From NCBI GenBank assembly GCA_021521415.1, contig JAIQDT010004986.1, forward strand, positions 157,071 to 221,070: a stretch of DNA of 64,000 nucleotides, written 5' to 3'. The notes under the pieces were generated by a model. The model did not search any database. It was not told the DNA's origin and worked only from the letters and a program-made list of their open reading frames with translations. Made by a program: the position numbers and the translations under genes. Of the stretch, positions 45,031-57,000 are shown piece by piece. This DNA is from Bidens hawaiensis (Eukaryota > Streptophyta > Magnoliopsida > Asterales > Asteraceae). Position 1 is the first letter of the stretch. Every line of letters begins with the position of its first letter.

Positions 45031-46830
45031 CTAGTGAACTTGCAACCCTAGAAAGAAATTCATCTCTCCCATCGAGCTCATCTCAAACTTCGTTTGCATG
45101 GACTTCTCGAACTCCTTACACAACGTATCGTTTGTAGACCCAAAATTAAAGTCGTCGACATAAATCTGAACTAGGAGAAGATCGTCACCAACAGTTTTAT
45201 GAAATAAAGTGCAATCGACAGTCCCTCGTTTGAAGCCGTTATCAGTCAGATGATCGGCGAGCGTGCCATACCAAGCTCTCGGGGCTTGATGTAGACCATA
45301 CAAGTCATTGTTTAATCGGTAAACTCGGTCCGGATAATCATGATCCTCAAAACCAAGAGGCTGTAAAACAAACACTTCCTCGTGTAGTTCACCATTGAGA
45401 AAAGCACTTTTAACATCCATTTGATAGACCTTGATATTCTTATAAGAAGCATATGCCAGGAAGATTCGAATCAACTCTAATCTTGCAACTGGAGCATATA
45501 CTTCTGTGTAATCAACACCCTCTTGCTGATGAAAACCTTGCACCACTAGACGTGCGTTGTTTCTGACAATCACCCCTCGGTCGTCTTTTTTACATTTAAA
45601 TACCCAGTTAGTCGGAATCACTTTTTTGACTCTAGCAGGCTTGTCGATTAAATCCCAAACACCCAAACGTGCAAATTGTTGTAATTCTTCTTGCATAGCT
45701 TCTACCCAAGAAGGATCTTCAAGTGCCTTACGAGCCGTCGTTGGCTCAACTTGATATAGAAAGCAAGTGAATTTTGCAAGAATTACAATTATCGATGAAT
45801 GTAAATCAGCATATGCACACAATACATTATTTTCACTTGACGAAACAACTTGATGACGTGTACGAACGCCCATATCAAGTTCTCCAATGATGTTTTCTTG
45901 TGGATGATTACCATGAATCCGAAGAGTGGGATTCTCAGGAACAACAACATTATCAAATAAGTTAGTGTAATGTTCACCAAGCTCGGGAGATGAAACATCA
46001 CTATCAAGTTCAATAACTTGATCATTAACTTGATCATCATCAGAAGAAGTAGATACATTATCAAAGGGAGCTGGAGAAGCAACATGAGGTTCTTCAATTG
46101 GAGCTATAGGTGAAGCTTCAACATCATTAGAACTTGATAATCGTGGAATGGCCAAATGATCTTCAAAGTATGCTCGAACCAGATCTTCGTCTATGTGTTC
46201 AGTCGATGAAGTAAATGAATTAAATAAACTATCATAGTCAAACATCCAGTCGGGACCTTTCCCTTGAGGAGGAGTTGTGTACTTTTGACAGTCCACATGG
46301 TACCATTCCTCAACACAACCAGACGTGAAGTTAAATACCCTTTTCTTTGGAGATGCATATCCCAAGAAATACCCTTCGATAGCTTTTTCTTCAAATTTAC
46401 CCGCATCCTTCTTCAACATTGTACAAAGACACCCAAAAGGTTCCAGGTACTTTAAGTTAGGTTTTCGATTATTCAACAGCTCGTAACTTGTCTTCTTGAT
46501 TCGTTTAACAGTTAAAACCCGATTAAGCGTATAACAAGCTGTATGCACCGCCTCATTCCAAAATTGGACGGGAAGCTTAGAATCAGCAAGCATAGTTCTT
46601 GCAGCTTCGATCAAAGTTCTATTCTTTCGTTCAGCAACACCGTTTTGTTGAGGTACAAAAGGTGCACTATATTCTCGGTGAATTCCTTTTTGAACACAAA
46701 AGAAATCCAATACAGTGTTTTTGAATTCAGTACCATTATCACTTCGGATTTTCCTCAGGTTTTGTTTGTATAGTGATTCCATTATATGACGAGAACATCC
46801 ATTATCCATTATCCAGTTTTCACCAGACAC
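45031..46830 (-). pseudogene. pol: Element B integrase (deleted) and reverse transcriptase
   Basis: Begins with protease motif GENWIMDNGCSRHIM, where the catalytic D-S/T-G reads D-N-G. Within six residues it jumps to KIRSDNGTEFKN, which holds the second integrase Asp. Most of the protease, the zinc domain and the first integrase Asp are therefore deleted near 46765-46785. The rest is open for 599 codons: QQNGVAERKNR with the integrase Glu, a long Ser/Asp-rich linker, then RT with YQMDVKSAFLNG, LYGLHQAPRAWY and YVDD (IYVDDFNFGS). Such a copy could not integrate on its own. Confidence 0.85.
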
Positions 46831-48120
46831 AGTCTTGGATGAACCCTACACACAAAGTAAAGATGATTAGTTCAAAAAGGCAGCCCAGGCCTCAGTCTTG
46901 GGCACCTTTTGAGTTTCTCTTTGATCATTAATTTGAACAAACTTCAATTGTTGTTCAGCAACTTGAGAGTATGTTGCCGGCTTCCTAGACTTTCATCGTA
47001 AATAAGCAGCTTGAACAATGTTTGAATTCGTGTTCCTACATATGGGCTCAGTTGGAACAAGTTTTGGTTTCACTTGACCATGAGTTTCATGCACATGAAT
47101 TACCTTACGAGGATTCACGTTAGAAAATATGATATGTGTATCATCCTCACACGACATTGGTCGTTTCAAGATCTCCTTTATCACAGGAACCGGTTTTGAG
47201 TGGTCCTTGACAAAAGGATGGAGATTTTGAGATCTTTGTTGACCACAGTTTCTCACTACATGACCTTGTTGACCGCATAAGAAGCAACTTCGCATGTCAA
47301 CATGACCATGTTGAGGTTTAGCAGAAACATAGGCAACCGAAGGTTGATAACTTACATTTTCAGTGAAACGTTTGGCCAAATCATCAGAAGTGACAGACTT
47401 CTTTTTCATATAAAAATCAAGATTAGAACAATTGGAAAAACTTTTCAATGTATCTGTTCCAGTTGATTTGACAAACTGAACCTTTTTATCTTGTTTTAAC
47501 AATTGTTTTGCTTTAAGTACTGGGTCTGATGACTTTGATGTCTTGGCACAAACATATTGACATTCCAAATCTTTCAACTTGTCAGTTTCATTGTAAAATA
47601 CACTCTCAATTAGTTCTGGTTTAATGATACTAATCGGGATATCTTTTTCAGTGAATATAGTATTCATTCCTTTTAACTTAAAAACCCTAGCAGATGATGG
47701 CTTAGAATTAGGAGGATTAATGAAACGCATCAAGTCCTCATCAGAAATCTTTGGTTTATCTGACTTCTTTGCCTTCACTGGTTTGGTTTTCACAGTTTCT
47801 TCCTTTTTCATTTGAGACTTGAATGAACCATACACAGCTTTCTCAAATTCTTGAGGCTCGCAAAGAATATGATTAGAACTTGGGATGTTCTTATTCTTGT
47901 GTATTACCTCAGGTTCAAACACGTCTTCGATAATCACGTTGTCAACATTCTCAACAAAGACTTTATTGCTTTCAAGATGAAGTTTTTGAGGAGCAACTTG
48001 GGTTTTAACAGTTTCTGTTTTAACCGGTTTAGATTTTTCAGAAATCACAAATTCTTTTTCAATCAAATCCTCTTCTTTTCTAGCAAAAGGATTAATTTTA
48101 TAATCATTATGAAAAGGTGA
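46831..48120 (-). pseudogene. Element B gag/pol connecting region with second zinc knuckle
   Basis: In frame after the gag TAG stop (48121-48123), sequence reads SPFHNDYKINPFARK and continues 350 codons to a stop at 46993. It is Lys/Val-rich (PVKTETVKTQVAP) with a CCHC knuckle, CFLCGQQGHVVRNC. After the stop the frame still makes sense (SRKPATYSQVAEQQ...KTEAWAAFLN) with two more stops before the protease motif. Copia Gag linkers of the SIRE type often carry two knuckles, so this is probably the C-terminal half of Gag or the start of Pol. Confidence 0.7.
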
Positions 48121-50085
48121 CTAAATTTCAACAAAACCGATGCCTTTCTTTGAATCCTTTTGTTTTTCAGACACTTCAATAATTTCATTCAACAGAAAAG
48201 AAGAATTTGGAAATTTACGCAATTTGTTCTTCAATTCAATAACCTTATTCTCAAGTTCAGTTATCTTTGATCTATGTTTCAAAATTTCTTGAAACTTTTG
48301 GTCATTAATTGTCATTTTCACAGATAACTCAACCTTGAGATCGTGGTTACTTGTCGACAATGCTTCAATCTTTTCTCGAGATCTCATTTGAGATTCAAGA
48401 GATTGTTGATAAGTATCCTTCAAAGAAGCAATTTCTCTTATGAGATTATCATTAAGTTTTTTCAAAGCTTCTAATTTAGGTTTATTAGATTCACAATTCA
48501 CACATGTTACTTTAACAGATGAAGTAGCAGAGATAGAATGACTAACCTCATTGATCTTAGCCATGCAAGCAAACACAGTTGGAGACTTGTCACATGAATT
48601 GTCAGAATCAGATTCAGAATCATTATCAGAAGACAGCTCACTTTCACTTGCATCTTGACAGTCTTTAGTTAGCCCAAACATAGCCAAATTTGCTTGATTG
48701 TCATTACAAAGTAAGCGTCGTGACCAATCATTTCCATCTGCCAACAATGCCTGTGATGTAGAAGTAGATGGTTTCTTTTCAGCATCACTACCTCGTGGTG
48801 TAGAAGAGTTTTGTTGTTGACCACAAGGACTGGTATACTCCTTCGTCGGTTTGTCACACTCCTTTGTAAAATGCCCAAACTCTTGACAATTATAGCATTT
48901 CACTTTTAACTTGTCAAATCCCAATTTCTTGTTTAAGGCCGGAAGATCTTTTCCGGTCCTTTGCATGAATCTTTTAACTTTACGGACGATCATAACCATG
49001 TTCCACTTTAAATCCATGATTTCCAAGTCATTTGGATCAATCTGATCATAATCCTCATCAGTTAGATCACTTTTGGCTATCTTACTGCTTACCAAGTTTT
49101 CATATGAAGACATAAAGGTTGTTAGAAAAGCAAAATTTTGTTCAGCTTCCTTCATGTTAACACTCGGTGATGAAGCAAATGGATCAGTAGTAGTTAAACT
49201 TCCAGAACCACCAAATGATCCAATATTACCAACAGTATAAAAACATGATCTTGGATCATTATAAATAGTTGTTTCATTTTCACTTTCATGCTGTGTGAGA
49301 AAAGCAGTGATAGGAGAAATAGTTGAACTTAGAGGCATACTCCCACCATAGAAAGCAGGATCTTGGCTATCCTTGGAGGATTTCTGACACTTAAGATCAT
49401 ATTTTCTTGTTTCAATCTTTTGTAAGAATTCAATGGCAGTCAAATCTTCATTCAAGAAATAGTTATTTTCTTTCAGAACCATTAAAAATGTGGAGTAAGA
49501 ACTTGGTAGTACACTCTTAATAGTGTCAATCTTATCCATCTCAGAAACTTCCAATTTCATCTTGTCCATTTCAGCAATTAAGTGGTTAAACCGTGTAATC
49601 ATCTCTTCAATTGTTTCACCCTTCAATAAATTAAAGTTTCGAAACTGAAACTTGAGCATTACTTTCTTACTCTCAGCTGTGTTCCCCATACTTCTCATAC
49701 GAAGATGCTGGAATAAGGAAGCACATCTTTTTATGCTACCCACTTGATGAAAGATATTTTCGGGTAACACCATAGTAAGAGTAGAATAAGCCTTTATCTC
49801 AATCTCTAATGCTTTCTTCTCTTCTTGTGAATATTGAGAAATAGCTTTAGGAGTATAACCAATAGTGTCATCCCCAATCATTGGTGCAATATATACCTCA
49901 TCTAGGCAATACGAGCAGTCAGGGTGGACGGAACCCAAGTAAGCACGAAAACGGGGTTCCCATTTAGCAAAATCGCTAAACTTCATCAACCTTGGACATT
50001 TCGAATGTGAACCAATCTCGATGTCCAGTTGTAACATTTTTTGCATCAACATGTTTTGAGAAGCTAGTGCATACATACCAGCCAT
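48121..50085 (-). CDS. gag: Element B Gag, 654 residues
   Basis: Starts MAGMYALASQNMLMQKMLQL. A UBN2-type copia Gag core is visible (KFSDFAKWEPRFRAYLGSVH, MRSMGNTAESKKVMLKFQFR, KGETIEEMITRFNHLIAEMD). CCHC knuckle CYNCQEFGHFTKEC lies about two thirds along. A Ser/Asp-rich acidic patch follows (SESELSSDNDSESDSDNSCD). The last 120 residues have strong heptad character (LKKLNDNLIREIASLKDTYQ, FQEILKHRSKITELENKVIE), a likely coiled coil. It ends at a single TAG, with the same frame continuing downstream. The length is large for copia Gag and matches SIRE/Maximus elements. Confidence 0.85.
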   Translation of the reverse strand: MAGMYALASQNMLMQKMLQLDIEIGSHSKCPRLMKFSDFAKWEPRFRAYLGSVHPDCSYCLDEVYIAPMIGDDTIGYTPKAISQYSQEEKKALEIEIKAYSTLTMVLPENIFHQVGSIKRCASLFQHLRMRSMGNTAESKKVMLKFQFRNFNLLKGETIEEMITRFNHLIAEMDKMKLEVSEMDKIDTIKSVLPSSYSTFLMVLKENNYFLNEDLTAIEFLQKIETRKYDLKCQKSSKDSQDPAFYGGSMPLSSTISPITAFLTQHESENETTIYNDPRSCFYTVGNIGSFGGSGSLTTTDPFASSPSVNMKEAEQNFAFLTTFMSSYENLVSSKIAKSDLTDEDYDQIDPNDLEIMDLKWNMVMIVRKVKRFMQRTGKDLPALNKKLGFDKLKVKCYNCQEFGHFTKECDKPTKEYTSPCGQQQNSSTPRGSDAEKKPSTSTSQALLADGNDWSRRLLCNDNQANLAMFGLTKDCQDASESELSSDNDSESDSDNSCDKSPTVFACMAKINEVSHSISATSSVKVTCVNCESNKPKLEALKKLNDNLIREIASLKDTYQQSLESQMRSREKIEALSTSNHDLKVELSVKMTINDQKFQEILKHRSKITELENKVIELKNKLRKFPNSSFLLNEIIEVSEKQKDSKKGIGFVEI

Positions 50086-51085
50086 TTTTGTAAAAGTTTG
50101 AATCTTTAAGGATTTAAATTAAAATTAGTTAACGAACTGTAAACAGTGTAACGAATTGTGAACAGTTTTAGCGAATCTCAGCTTAACGAAGTAAAGATTA
50201 ATGTTAACGAATCAGAAATGGTTTAAGCAAATCCGATGATTAACGAATTAGACGGTCAACGAATCAGTCAAACTAACGAATTAACTAATCAAATCATGAA
50301 GTGCAAGCTTAGTGAATTAGAATGTTTCCTGTAACGAATCACTAAGAAATCCTTAGCGAATTAGATAACGAACAAGCTACAGTTGATTAACGAATCAACC
50401 TATAGCGAATCAGGTTGTTACATCCGTTTGTAACAAACTTTGACACAGAATGACACGTGGCGATGGTTGTTATAATTCAAATCCCGAGACAAGACACGTG
50501 TCACACGAATCAGTTTACACGTATCAGAAGATATAACGAATCAACCAAAAACTCATTGCGAATTGGCTAATTATGTTAACGAATCAGAGTAAATATGTTA
50601 CAAATTAAATAAAACTCGTAACGAACCAGATAGGTATTCAAATCTTCAAAGAAGATTTCCAGATTTCTGGAAAATGAAGAACACACAACCCAGAAACCCA
50701 GAAACTAAAAGTTTGTATTACAACCTCTGATCACAACCAAACAGCACAAATAAATAACCAAAATACTCGCAAACTAATCACGAATTCACTCGTATCGATC
50801 CCATAACACAATTACCCTAAACACACATCCATTTGACCACAAACAATCCCCTGTTTCTAGGAAAAACTCAGATCCAATCAAAACAATCCAAACACAATAA
50901 AAACTCCAATTCCAATCAACCACACCTATCCAATACCTTAACAACCTAAGATCCAATCCAATTGATCCATGTTCAATCCAAAACAAGCTCAAATTGAATC
51001 AAAATCCACCGGTAACCAAACTTAATACTAAAACAGTCCCAATTACAATTAAACACACTAATCAAGAGCAATCGAACAACCGAAA
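50086..51085 (-). other. Element B untranslated leader
   Basis: About 1 kb with no credible gene. 50130-50640 holds about 18 copies of TAACGAATC-type motifs in the same family as those in the LTR and spacer. Confidence 0.7.
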
Positions 51086-51099
51086 GCTCTGATACCACT
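51086..51099 (-). other. Element B primer-binding site
   Basis: GCTCTGATACCACT on the plus strand is the reverse complement of AGTGGTATCAGAGC, the iMet site, adjacent to the 5' LTR end. Confidence 0.9.
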
Positions 51100-51606
51100 T
51101 AAGAACTCCTAAATTGATCTCAGATCTAAGTTTACTTTAATCAATTATCTGGATCTAGTTCATGATGCTAATGATTATATGTTATATGCTATTATTATTA
51201 GTATTAGTTATATATACGTGTATGTATAATATTAAGATGTAGATCAAGAGAGATTTGGACAGGGTTTCGTTAATTAACTCTCAAAAATTAAATTAAACTT
51301 GTGAACAGAGTTCACTATAAATAGGAAGATGGACCTAGTTCGTTAACATCTCCTAACGAACTAGGATCCACTTCATTACATACATAATAGAATAAATTAC
51401 CTAACAAATCGTCTCCTGATTCGTTAAACATCCTTAACGAATCAAGAAGATATTAACTTAGAGATAGTTCGCTAAACATCCTTAGCGAACTAGTCTCATA
51501 CATTAATGAACTACACATTTAACTTAATAGTTTATTACATTAACCAAAACGACAAATACATAAATAATAAATACAAAGACTCGAGACACAAAACCGTGCA
51601 CTAACA
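51100..51606 (-). repeat. Element B 5' LTR, 507 bp
   Basis: Pairs with 25097-25603. The element-inner end reads TAAGAACTCC where the other copy has TGAGAACTCC, a change in the terminal dinucleotide. It contains the same inverted-repeat array at about 51334-51493. Confidence 0.9.
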
Positions 51607-51611
51607 GTATG

Positions 51612-52168
51612 AATATAGCAAGGGTTTGCTTCCTAGGTTCATAGAATGGGATAAATATTGGACTGACCCGCCCTCAAATTTTACTGCATGGAATCCTCGT
51701 GATTGGTGGTCATAAAAAAATTTGAGTATAGGAGAACATCATAGTATCCTCCGAACTGAGATACATATTGGATCTTGATATTTACCGACTATTATACTTT
51801 GACCTAGTTTTTTGCTAGTCTGAAATATGTCAGTACATAAGGCTAAGCTCAAGTATTGTATAAGGTGATAGTGAGACACCTATGTAGTCAATAGGGGATT
51901 TGTCCCTCTTATTCGTAGAGAGTTAAATGTCTAAGGCCTGATGAGTTAAATTAACAGAGAATGATCACACTGTGTCTCTGTATTTAACATGACATTTGTG
52001 GTAAAAGGATAAATAATAGTATCACCTAAATCATTTTCAAGTAAGGGACTTGAAGGGGGTGATGTTATTGAATGGCACTTCGTCATGCGTATTAGGGATA
52101 GTAAACCGTTGTTAGGCGGTATTTGCTATTTGCATCAATCTTCTATATATCTTGTGCAAGTGGGAGAT
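51612..52168 (+). other. Element A 3' untranslated region, right part, with polypurine tract
   Basis: Continues 25091 after removal of element B, matching element C's 3' untranslated region in reverse complement. It ends with purine run AAGTGGGAGAT (52158-52168). Confidence 0.8.
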
Positions 52169-52968
52169 TGTTGGAATCGATCTACCCAAGACACATATTT
52201 GAGTTGATGTGGCTAGTACGTTATGATCCAAGTCGGGCCATACCCAATACAAGCTAGACAAACACCACGATATTTATTATTAAATATGATCTAAGTAATA
52301 ATTATCAACACTTATAATATATGGAAAAGGGGTTTTCTGAAAATTTTACACTTGTGTGATATGTAAATTATGTGGATAATTTATATATGAGAGATGTTAT
52401 TTATTTGGGTTAATAACATATGTGTCTAAGGAAAACAAATTGGGATTTTGAATTTTTGGGTGGAAAAGCCGCACCAAGGCCGGCCCTTCCCTCCTCTCTC
52501 CCCCTTTATGTTTCCAAGACCATGCATGTAAGATGGTTGGTAGATTACTTTTCTTGATTAACGAAAAACCACACTCTCTCTCACAAACACAAAAGTTTTC
52601 TCATTCTCTCTCTCTCTTTTCGGCCGAGAAGAACAAGAAAAAGAACAAGGAGATTTGCAAGTGTAAGATCCTAGCAACTTGGGTGTTAGTTGGAAACTTG
52701 TACGGGTATACAAGCTTGAGAATTTATTCCATTGGAATCTTGTCATTCATATCTTCATCCTCTTCATTTTTCTGGAAATTTTAAGGTATGTAACCTAACA
52801 CCCTATGGTTGTTCTTGATAGTGTGTACATCGTATATCGATCCTGGTTTGGGTTTTACATAAAACGGATTTTATGTATATTTGATAAACAAGATTTAGAA
52901 CTTATTTCCGCTGCGTTTTTCTCTATAATGGGTTATATGGACTTAGATAATCTTGTAAAAACCCAACA
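52169..52968 (+). repeat. Element A 3' LTR, 800 bp
   Basis: Pairs with 18379-19158. Starts TGTTGGAATCG and ends AACCCAACA, followed by AACTA (52969-52973). Confidence 0.9.
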
Positions 52969-52973
52969 AACTA

Positions 52974-53490
52974 CCCTGTACCCCCAAAGATCATGATGCC
53001 ATTTGGGTAATAGTGGATAGACTGACAAAGTCTGCACACTTCATTCCTATCCGAGAGAAAGAAAATTTGAAGAAACTAACTAGGCTTTGTCTTAAAAAAG
53101 TCGTAGCAAAACTCGGCGTTCCAGTTTCGATTAACTCCGACAGAGATGGTCGATTTGTTTCTCTATTTTGGCAATCCTTACAGGAATCCCTAGGCACTCG
53201 TTGGACATGAGCACTGCTTACCATCCTCAGACAGACGGTCAAAGTGAAAGAACGATTCAGACATTGGAGGTTATGTTGCGAGCGTGTGTTCTCGATTTTT
53301 GCAAAAGTTGGGACACCCGTCTACCACTAGCTGAGTTTTCTTATAATAATAGATATTATTCCACTATTAAATTTGCTCCGTTTGAAGCTTTGTACCGGAG
53401 AAAGTGTCGATCACCTCGGCGAAAAGCAGCTGACAGGACCAGAGATTGTTTAAGAGACCTCCAACAAAATTTTTCAATTCAAAGACAAGT
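52974..53490 (+). pseudogene. pol: Element G integrase, C-terminal core
   Basis: Resumes exactly where 18378 stopped: [40 protein letters not shown] with the second catalytic Asp, then a frame change near 53200 to [18 protein letters not shown] with the catalytic Glu. [17 protein letters not shown] and [12 protein letters not shown] follow. Two frameshifts disrupt it. The catalytic triad is complete when both halves are considered. Confidence 0.85.
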
Positions 53491-54024
53491 TGAAAGGTGC
53501 AGCCGATCGACAAAAGAGCTATGTTGATAATCGTAGAAGACCGTTGGAGTATCAAGAAGGAGACCAAGTTTTGTTGAAAGTCTCACCCTGGAAAGGAGTC
53601 ATCCGATTTGGCAAAAAGGGCAAGTTAAGTCCTCGTTATGTTGGACCTTTCCCGGTCACCGAACGAGTTGGTTCTGTAGCTTACCGACTGAATTGCCCGA
53701 AGAGCTTAGCGGAATACATGATGTGTTCCACGTGTGTAACTTGAAGAAATGTCTATCTGATGAATCCTTGATTGTCCTCGTTGAAGATATTCGCTTCGAT
53801 GATAAGCTTCGATTTATTGAAGAACTCGTAGAAGTTACTGACTGGAAGATTCATAAATTAAGGGGGAACCGAATAAAGTTGGTCAAAGTTAGATGGATCT
53901 CAAGGCTTGGTCCCGAGTTCACGTGGGAATGTCAAGACCGAATGAAGCAAAAGTACCCTCACCTTTTTCCAACAGAATACCACTTCCTATATTTCGGGAT
54001 GAAATTTCTAAAAGAAATGGAGAA
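53491..54024 (+). pseudogene. Element G integrase tail: GPY/F module and chromodomain
   Basis: [37 protein letters not shown] (GPY/F module), then after a frame change near 53695 FHVCNLKKCLSDESLIV and the chromodomain-like RFIEELVEVTDWKIHKL..RIKLVKVRWISRLGPEFTWE. A C-terminal chromodomain steers chromovirus integration to heterochromatin, in line with the nested-repeat setting. Purine-rich AAAAGAAATGGAGAA (54010-54024) is the polypurine tract. Confidence 0.85.
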
Positions 54025-57000
54025 TGTGAAACCCCATAAAATTTAGCCTTAACCCGCGACTAATGTAACAGTGATTATCTGAATAAAACATTGTAATAAA
54101 TAAAATAATTATATTTTATTCCAAATTCTTCAAAATATGTGTATTACATTTATTTAAATTCAAAAAGGTTAAATTTATCGCGTAGCGAACACTGCGCGTA
54201 ATGAACACTGGCGATACCCCGGGAAGTTAAAAAGTCCAAAATAGTCGGGAACAACTCGAAAAATTTTATTATTAGTAAAAATAGTGGATATAAGTGACAA
54301 ACAAATTTTTAGAATATTTTGTTGCACGAAAATCAATAAGTTTGCGGTTGAGAGCTAGTAGCGGACACCGTATGGACCCGAAACCCAACACCACCAAAAA
54401 CTATGTTCTTAGGCTTGTTGCGTCAGGAATCCAAAATCAGATAAAGTCTGACAAAAATTATTAAAAACGGAACTCGTTTGAGTAGATAAAATTAGCCAAG
54501 CGTTAAACCAAAATTTATGATATATCTATTTAATCACCTAAGACCCCGCCAAATCTTCCAAAAATATTTCATGGCCGTCTCCCTCTTATTCTTGTCCAAT
54601 CCAAGGACATGGAAAATCACGATTACTCTATGATTTTGTTGAGATTGTGTAGAGTTGCCACACTCATTCACTATCTTCCACATCCCTAATCTAGTGAAAA
54701 CTCATCAAAGCCACCATTATTTTATCTTCTATATCACCGATGCATCAGCACCATCATTCTTGTAATACCATTTTTCAAATCTACCTCTCACCTTATTATA
54801 GAAAAACTCAAGTATGGAGGTCTAAAAGTTTATAAGAGTAAATAAGGAGGATTAGAAGCACTCTAGAGAGCCAATAACAAACATATTGTTCACCTTCTTT
54901 CATTTGCTTCACCACAAAAACCTAAGATAAAATTTACTACTAAAGTATTGTTGATTTAGTTTTGCAACTTTATGTTTCACACAAATAATCAAGGATTGAC
55001 ATTTAAAAATAAAAGGTGACGAATGTATGCATATGTGAGTGTGAGCCGTGGGATTTTGTATGTGTATGTGTGATGTGTGTGTGCGAACTGATTGATTTAA
55101 ATGTGTGTGTGGTGGGTGCCGAGCCCACACCCACAGACATACATGCATGTTATTGTTTTTTGGATAATATGATAAATTTTGTATTATTATTATTATAAAA
55201 ATGTGCGTGAATGTGTGTGTGTGCCGTGAATATATTGTGTGTGGGGGGGTGCCGTACACCCACATGCATGCATACACACATATAAAAAAACTCCTTATAT
55301 AACTGTTTATTAGTAGTTGCTTGATTCTTGACATTTGATAATGAACATGCACATTTGATTTCTTTTTGGATTATCCGATAAGAGATGAAATGGGTTTGGT
55401 TGTTTAAGAAAGAGAAAACGAGAGAGAGAAAGAGAGTAGGAAAAAGTGTGTATTTTAGTCTTTGATGATTATTATAGATGATATTGTCTTGATTGGGTTA
55501 TGCACGTAATGGTGTCTTAAGAAAATAGGTTCATGCAAGAAGGTTTTAATTGAGTATAGTGTGGTTATAATAAATAAATAGTTTTTCACATGAACATGAG
55601 TATACTTGAAACTTGTTAATATTAATTTAAGTCATGTTAGAATTCAGTATTATATTTATATATGTTATTTAAATGGCTCTTTTACATTTGATTGAAATTA
55701 TGGATAAAATATTGAGAATAAGATGATATGCTAGAAATAGAAACTTTATTTGTTAAAAACTTGTAAACCTCTAGTTTTGTTTAATGATGTTAAGTGACTT
55801 GTACATATATGATTGAAGAATGACACTTGAATAGACATGCATGATAACTTGATTGAGAAGATGATGATGTGGAATAAATGTTACATGCTCATGAAAGAAT
55901 CTTGGACAAATGGTTAGGTAGTTATGCTAGAAGATTTGTCACATGTAAAGAATTGGAAAAAGATAAAACTTGAATTATATGAGATTGATAGAGACATGAT
56001 CAATTAGGAACAAAATCTGGAAATTTAAATATATTTAATGTACATAATCTCATGAGTATTGGTTTGTTTATTCCTTACCACATTTAGTAAGTTAAGACAT
56101 GTGCATGTTATACTTGAAATTGCTAAAAAGTTGATGTATTGTGCTAACTATTTAAATCTAGAAATTTGGTTCAAATTATACATTATAAATATGTGTATCA
56201 AGTATACAACATGTTTGACATGTTTAATAGGGCTTAAATTGCTTGCCGGTAGTTTTAACGGTAGAAAAATACGACTTTTAACATGAACCGACAACGGTTT
56301 TGGGAACTTTATATATTAAGGTCAAGATGGAATAACTTGATCTTTGACGGTTCGTGTCGCAACAAACCGACCCGAAACGTCAAAATTGCTCGTTTTGTGA
56401 AATTTATAAATAAAATAAGAAATGAACTATTTTAATAAAATGAATTATAAAACTTGTGTATGTTCACACTTAAAGTATTTAAAAATATTTAAGAACTCAA
56501 CTTTTTAAGAAAAATTTAACCGGTTCACCAATTAATATAAAACTGACAAAATCGACCGAACCGAAAAACGATTTTAAAAATGTAATAAGTATAAAGATAT
56601 AAAATAGTAAATATTCCAGCAACTAAAATATAAATTTATAAAACCTAATATTATTAGATAATATTAAACAATATTAAATAATATAATAATATATTATTAC
56701 ATGTTTATTTGCTAGATAGAATATTTATGCATGAAATGTGGTAGTTACAACTTGGGGTAAATTTATAAGTTAGAGACCATGTGTATGTTGACTGGTATAT
56801 AGGAATTGGACTTGAACGGAATCACCAATGTGTCGTTAAAACTAAAATAAACACACAAGCAAAAGAATAACATTTTTAAGAAATAAGATGTGTGAAATAT
56901 TTTAAGTTGAACAAATAACTTAAAGTATGAATAAATTAATTGTGTGCTATATAATTAGGACACGAATCGAGTTGGAATAATTGATCATCTACCAAAACGG

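Larger units (their letters stand above)
25097..51606 (-). mobile_element. Element B: SIRE/Maximus-like Ty1-copia with extra 3' ORF
   Basis: Two 507 bp LTRs (25097-25603 and 51100-51606), duplication GTATG (25092-25096 and 51607-51611), and a primer site at the right end show minus orientation. Order along its RNA is LTR, leader, 654-residue gag, a second zinc-finger segment, a deleted PR/IN fused to IN-RT, RNase H, a long spacer, an extra ORF of 391 codons plus broken continuation, and the 3' LTR. A long Gag and an extra ORF between pol and the 3' LTR are traits of the SIRE/Maximus lineage. Element C and an RTE LINE lie inside it. Confidence 0.85.
18379..52968 (+). mobile_element. Element A: Ty1/copia, old, split by element B
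   Basis: LTRs at 18379-19158 and 52169-52968 begin TGTTGGAA and end CCCAACA, flanked by the duplication AACTA (18374-18378 and 52969-52973). Its own sequence is 18379-25096 plus 51612-52968; the rest is element B and its passengers. Order: LTR, primer site, long leader, gag, PR, IN, RT, RNase H, polypurine tract, LTR. It belongs to the same family as intact element C, but every domain carries stops or frameshifts. Confidence 0.9.
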
